Source: JARROD01 sp037384225 (lineage in GTDB: Bacteria > Pseudomonadota > Gammaproteobacteria > Pseudomonadales > Cellvibrionaceae). Taken from it: a DNA stretch of 6,475 nucleotides. A model generated the notes under the pieces. The model saw nothing but the letters and a program-made list of their open reading frames with translations. It did no database searches and was not told the origin of the DNA. Below are positions 5,716 to 6,475 of this stretch, piece after piece. Each line of letters opens with the position of its first letter. The stretch's first letter is position 1. The position numbers were made by a program, and so were the translations under genes. The stretch covers positions 1 through 6,475 of the forward strand of contig JARROD010000416.1 of assembly GCA_037384225.1 (NCBI GenBank), in the 5' to 3' direction.

Positions 5716-6106
5716 TCACACGCTTGTATTGTTTGTGAGCGATGTCAGCACATGATTTTGCCACTTACCCCCAATTTTCAGATAGTTTTTAGCAAGCCCT
5801 TCTTTTACAAATCCTAACCTAGCCAATAGCCACGCCATACCCCATATAACAAGCTCGAAAGGGGCCATGCACTATTTGAGTAAGACTGCAATGAGAAAGA
5901 ATTTCACTGTTGGACACTGCTACAAAATATGCAGCCTCCTTTTTATCTTGAGAAAGCACACAACCTCTAGCTCTTTCTCTCCAAGAGGCAACGGTATGGA
6001 ATCCGTCGGGCCGTAACGGCTCCCAAGGCTTAAAATGCGCCGCATTATCCGTATAGTAAGCAGACAACCACTCCGCATCTTCTTCTGTTATTAACCTAAT
6101 GTGCAT
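5716..6106 (-). pseudogene. GNAT N-acetyltransferase (RimJ/RimI-like) with internal deletion and frameshift
   Basis: From ATG 6104-6106 the frame encodes 95 residues to TAG at 5819-5821: MHIRLITEEDAEWL, HFKPWEPLRPDGF, TVASWRERA, YFVAVSNSEI, GPFRACYMGYGVAIG. This is the N-terminal half of a RimJ-type GNAT. The next minus-strand frame then resumes the same family's C-terminus over 5716-5826: LARLGFVKEGLAKNYLKIGG, KWQNHVLTSLTN, stop TGA 5716-5718. The part between GYGVAIG and LGF, normally about 40 residues holding the acetyl-CoA pyrophosphate loop (Q/R-x-x-G-x-G/A) and the following helix, is missing. One deletion both removed the cofactor site and shifted the frame, so the gene cannot make an active enzyme. 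A GGTAAG lies upstream of the ATG. The 55 bp hairpin separates it from the VOC gene. Confidence 0.82.
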
Positions 6107-6117
6107 AGTTACTTACC

Positions 6118-6172
6118 GCATAATAAGACCAAGCTCAGTGCGCTGGAGCAATAGCGCTTGGTCTTATTATGC
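6118..6172. terminator. 55 bp hairpin with perfect 17 bp arms, likely terminator or small palindromic repeat
   Basis: GCATAATAAGACCAAGC (6118-6134) is the exact reverse complement of 6156-6172; the loop region also holds GCGCT/AGCGC. The stem has a GC part (GACCAAGC) flanked by an AT part, so on each strand the descending arm ends in GGTCTTATT, like a bidirectional intrinsic terminator. The minus-strand VOC stop codon (6167-6169) lies inside the right arm. It could also be a dispersed palindromic repeat, and copy number would decide. Confidence 0.65.
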
Positions 6173-6475
6173 ACTACGCTCTACTCTCCAGGGAGGATTT
6201 AATCTGTTTTTACCCGCCCAATATAGCTTGATTTCATTTCCTGAGGGATCATGCAAGATCGCCTCTCGCCAAAGATAATCCATATCCGTAGGCTCTTGAT
6301 CAAATTTAAACCCTTTTTCTTTCAACTTGGTTACCAGGTCATCCAGTTTTTCATGTTCAAAATATACAGTGCTACCATTTTTAACATCTTTATCTTCAAG
6401 TGATAGTGAAAAAGTAGCTTCACCTTCAGGACATTCGAAACGAGCATAATGCGGTGTATCCACTATCTGAAGAAA
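6167..6475 (-). CDS. VOC / glyoxalase-bleomycin-resistance family protein, 5' end outside window
   Basis: The frame enters from the right edge (FLQIVDTPHYARFECP...) and ends at TAA 6167-6169, about 102 residues seen. Visible VOC features are the strand STVYFEHEKLDDLVTKLKEK (beta strand and helix of the second beta-alpha-beta module), then LWREAILHDPSGNEIKLYWA, with DPSGN as the typical turn and E in NEIKLY as the usual metal-ligand position, and the tail NRLNPPWRV. The family includes glyoxalases, dioxygenases and antibiotic-binding proteins; metal-ligand residues of the first module lie off the window, so substrate and metal cannot be assigned. The in-frame GTG at 6463 is internal, because homology-like sequence continues upstream. 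No lesion is seen, in contrast with the two genes downstream. The stop codon overlaps the hairpin. Confidence 0.8.
   Translation of the reverse strand, partial: FLQIVDTPHYARFECPEGEATFSLSLEDKDVKNGSTVYFEHEKLDDLVTKLKEKGFKFDQEPTDMDYLWREAILHDPSGNEIKLYWAGKNRLNPPWRVERSA

Noticed and set aside
6118..6172. Integron attC site, suggested by small minus-strand genes and the hairpin
   Set aside because: No RYYYAAC/GTTRRRY core sites flank the arms, the arms are perfect without the extrahelical bases typical of attC, and no similar site lies between the GNAT and peptidase genes.
1..6475. CRISPR array, tRNA or rRNA genes
   Set aside because: No regularly spaced repeats, cloverleaf-like segment or rRNA-like sequence was seen on reading both strands.

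Overview
The window looks like a decayed, gene-poor accessory stretch of a gammaproteobacterial chromosome, probably marine or host-associated. The evidence is a vibriolysin/pseudolysin-type M4 protease, a heme lipoprotein, an EptA-type phosphoethanolamine transferase remnant, moderate to low GC with very AT-rich spacers, and purine-rich ribosome binding sites. No taxon can be fixed from the sequence alone.

Left flank (1-890): two gene remnants meet 5' end to 5' end. On the minus strand is the C-terminal part of an EptA-like lipid A phosphoethanolamine transferase, which runs off the left edge and has lost a metal-binding Asp. On the plus strand is the alpha-crystallin domain of an Hsp20 small heat-shock protein, without its N-terminus and with degraded consensus positions. 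About 230 bp of AT-rich spacer follows, holding a small palindrome and an imperfect direct repeat.

Centre (891-4540): a ~211 bp MITE-like element with 28 bp perfect terminal inverted repeats and TA ends sits directly upstream of a secreted M4 metalloprotease (1152-2798). The protease has a signal peptide, FTP/PepSY-type propeptide and full catalytic motif set, but ends in an odd hydrophobic tail. A small secreted four-cysteine protein (2917-3234) follows on the same strand. Convergent to it is a 400-residue lipoprotein (3338-4540, minus) with a (DQG)5 linker, two c-type heme domains and a C-terminal DM13 domain, a predicted extracytoplasmic electron-transfer protein. Its 5' leader holds a perfect 19 bp tandem duplication.

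Right flank (4541-6475): mostly remnants. It holds an unidentified small plus-strand ORF ending in three consecutive stops, overlapping small membrane-protein-like ORFs on the minus strand, a C39/papain-like cysteine peptidase gene cut by a Trp-to-stop change, and a GNAT acetyltransferase broken by an internal deletion. A 55 bp perfect-arm hairpin precedes the GNAT, and the 3' part of an apparently intact VOC/glyoxalase-family gene enters from the right edge.

The three complete genes (M4 protease, small Cys protein, cytochrome-DM13 lipoprotein) all encode exported products. Nothing shows that they form one pathway. At least four recognisable pseudogenes in 6.5 kb, with a mobile element between them, make gene decay the main theme. 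I did not find a convincing new multi-gene system; the best leads are the cytochrome-DM13 fusion, the MITE and the unusual end of the protease.
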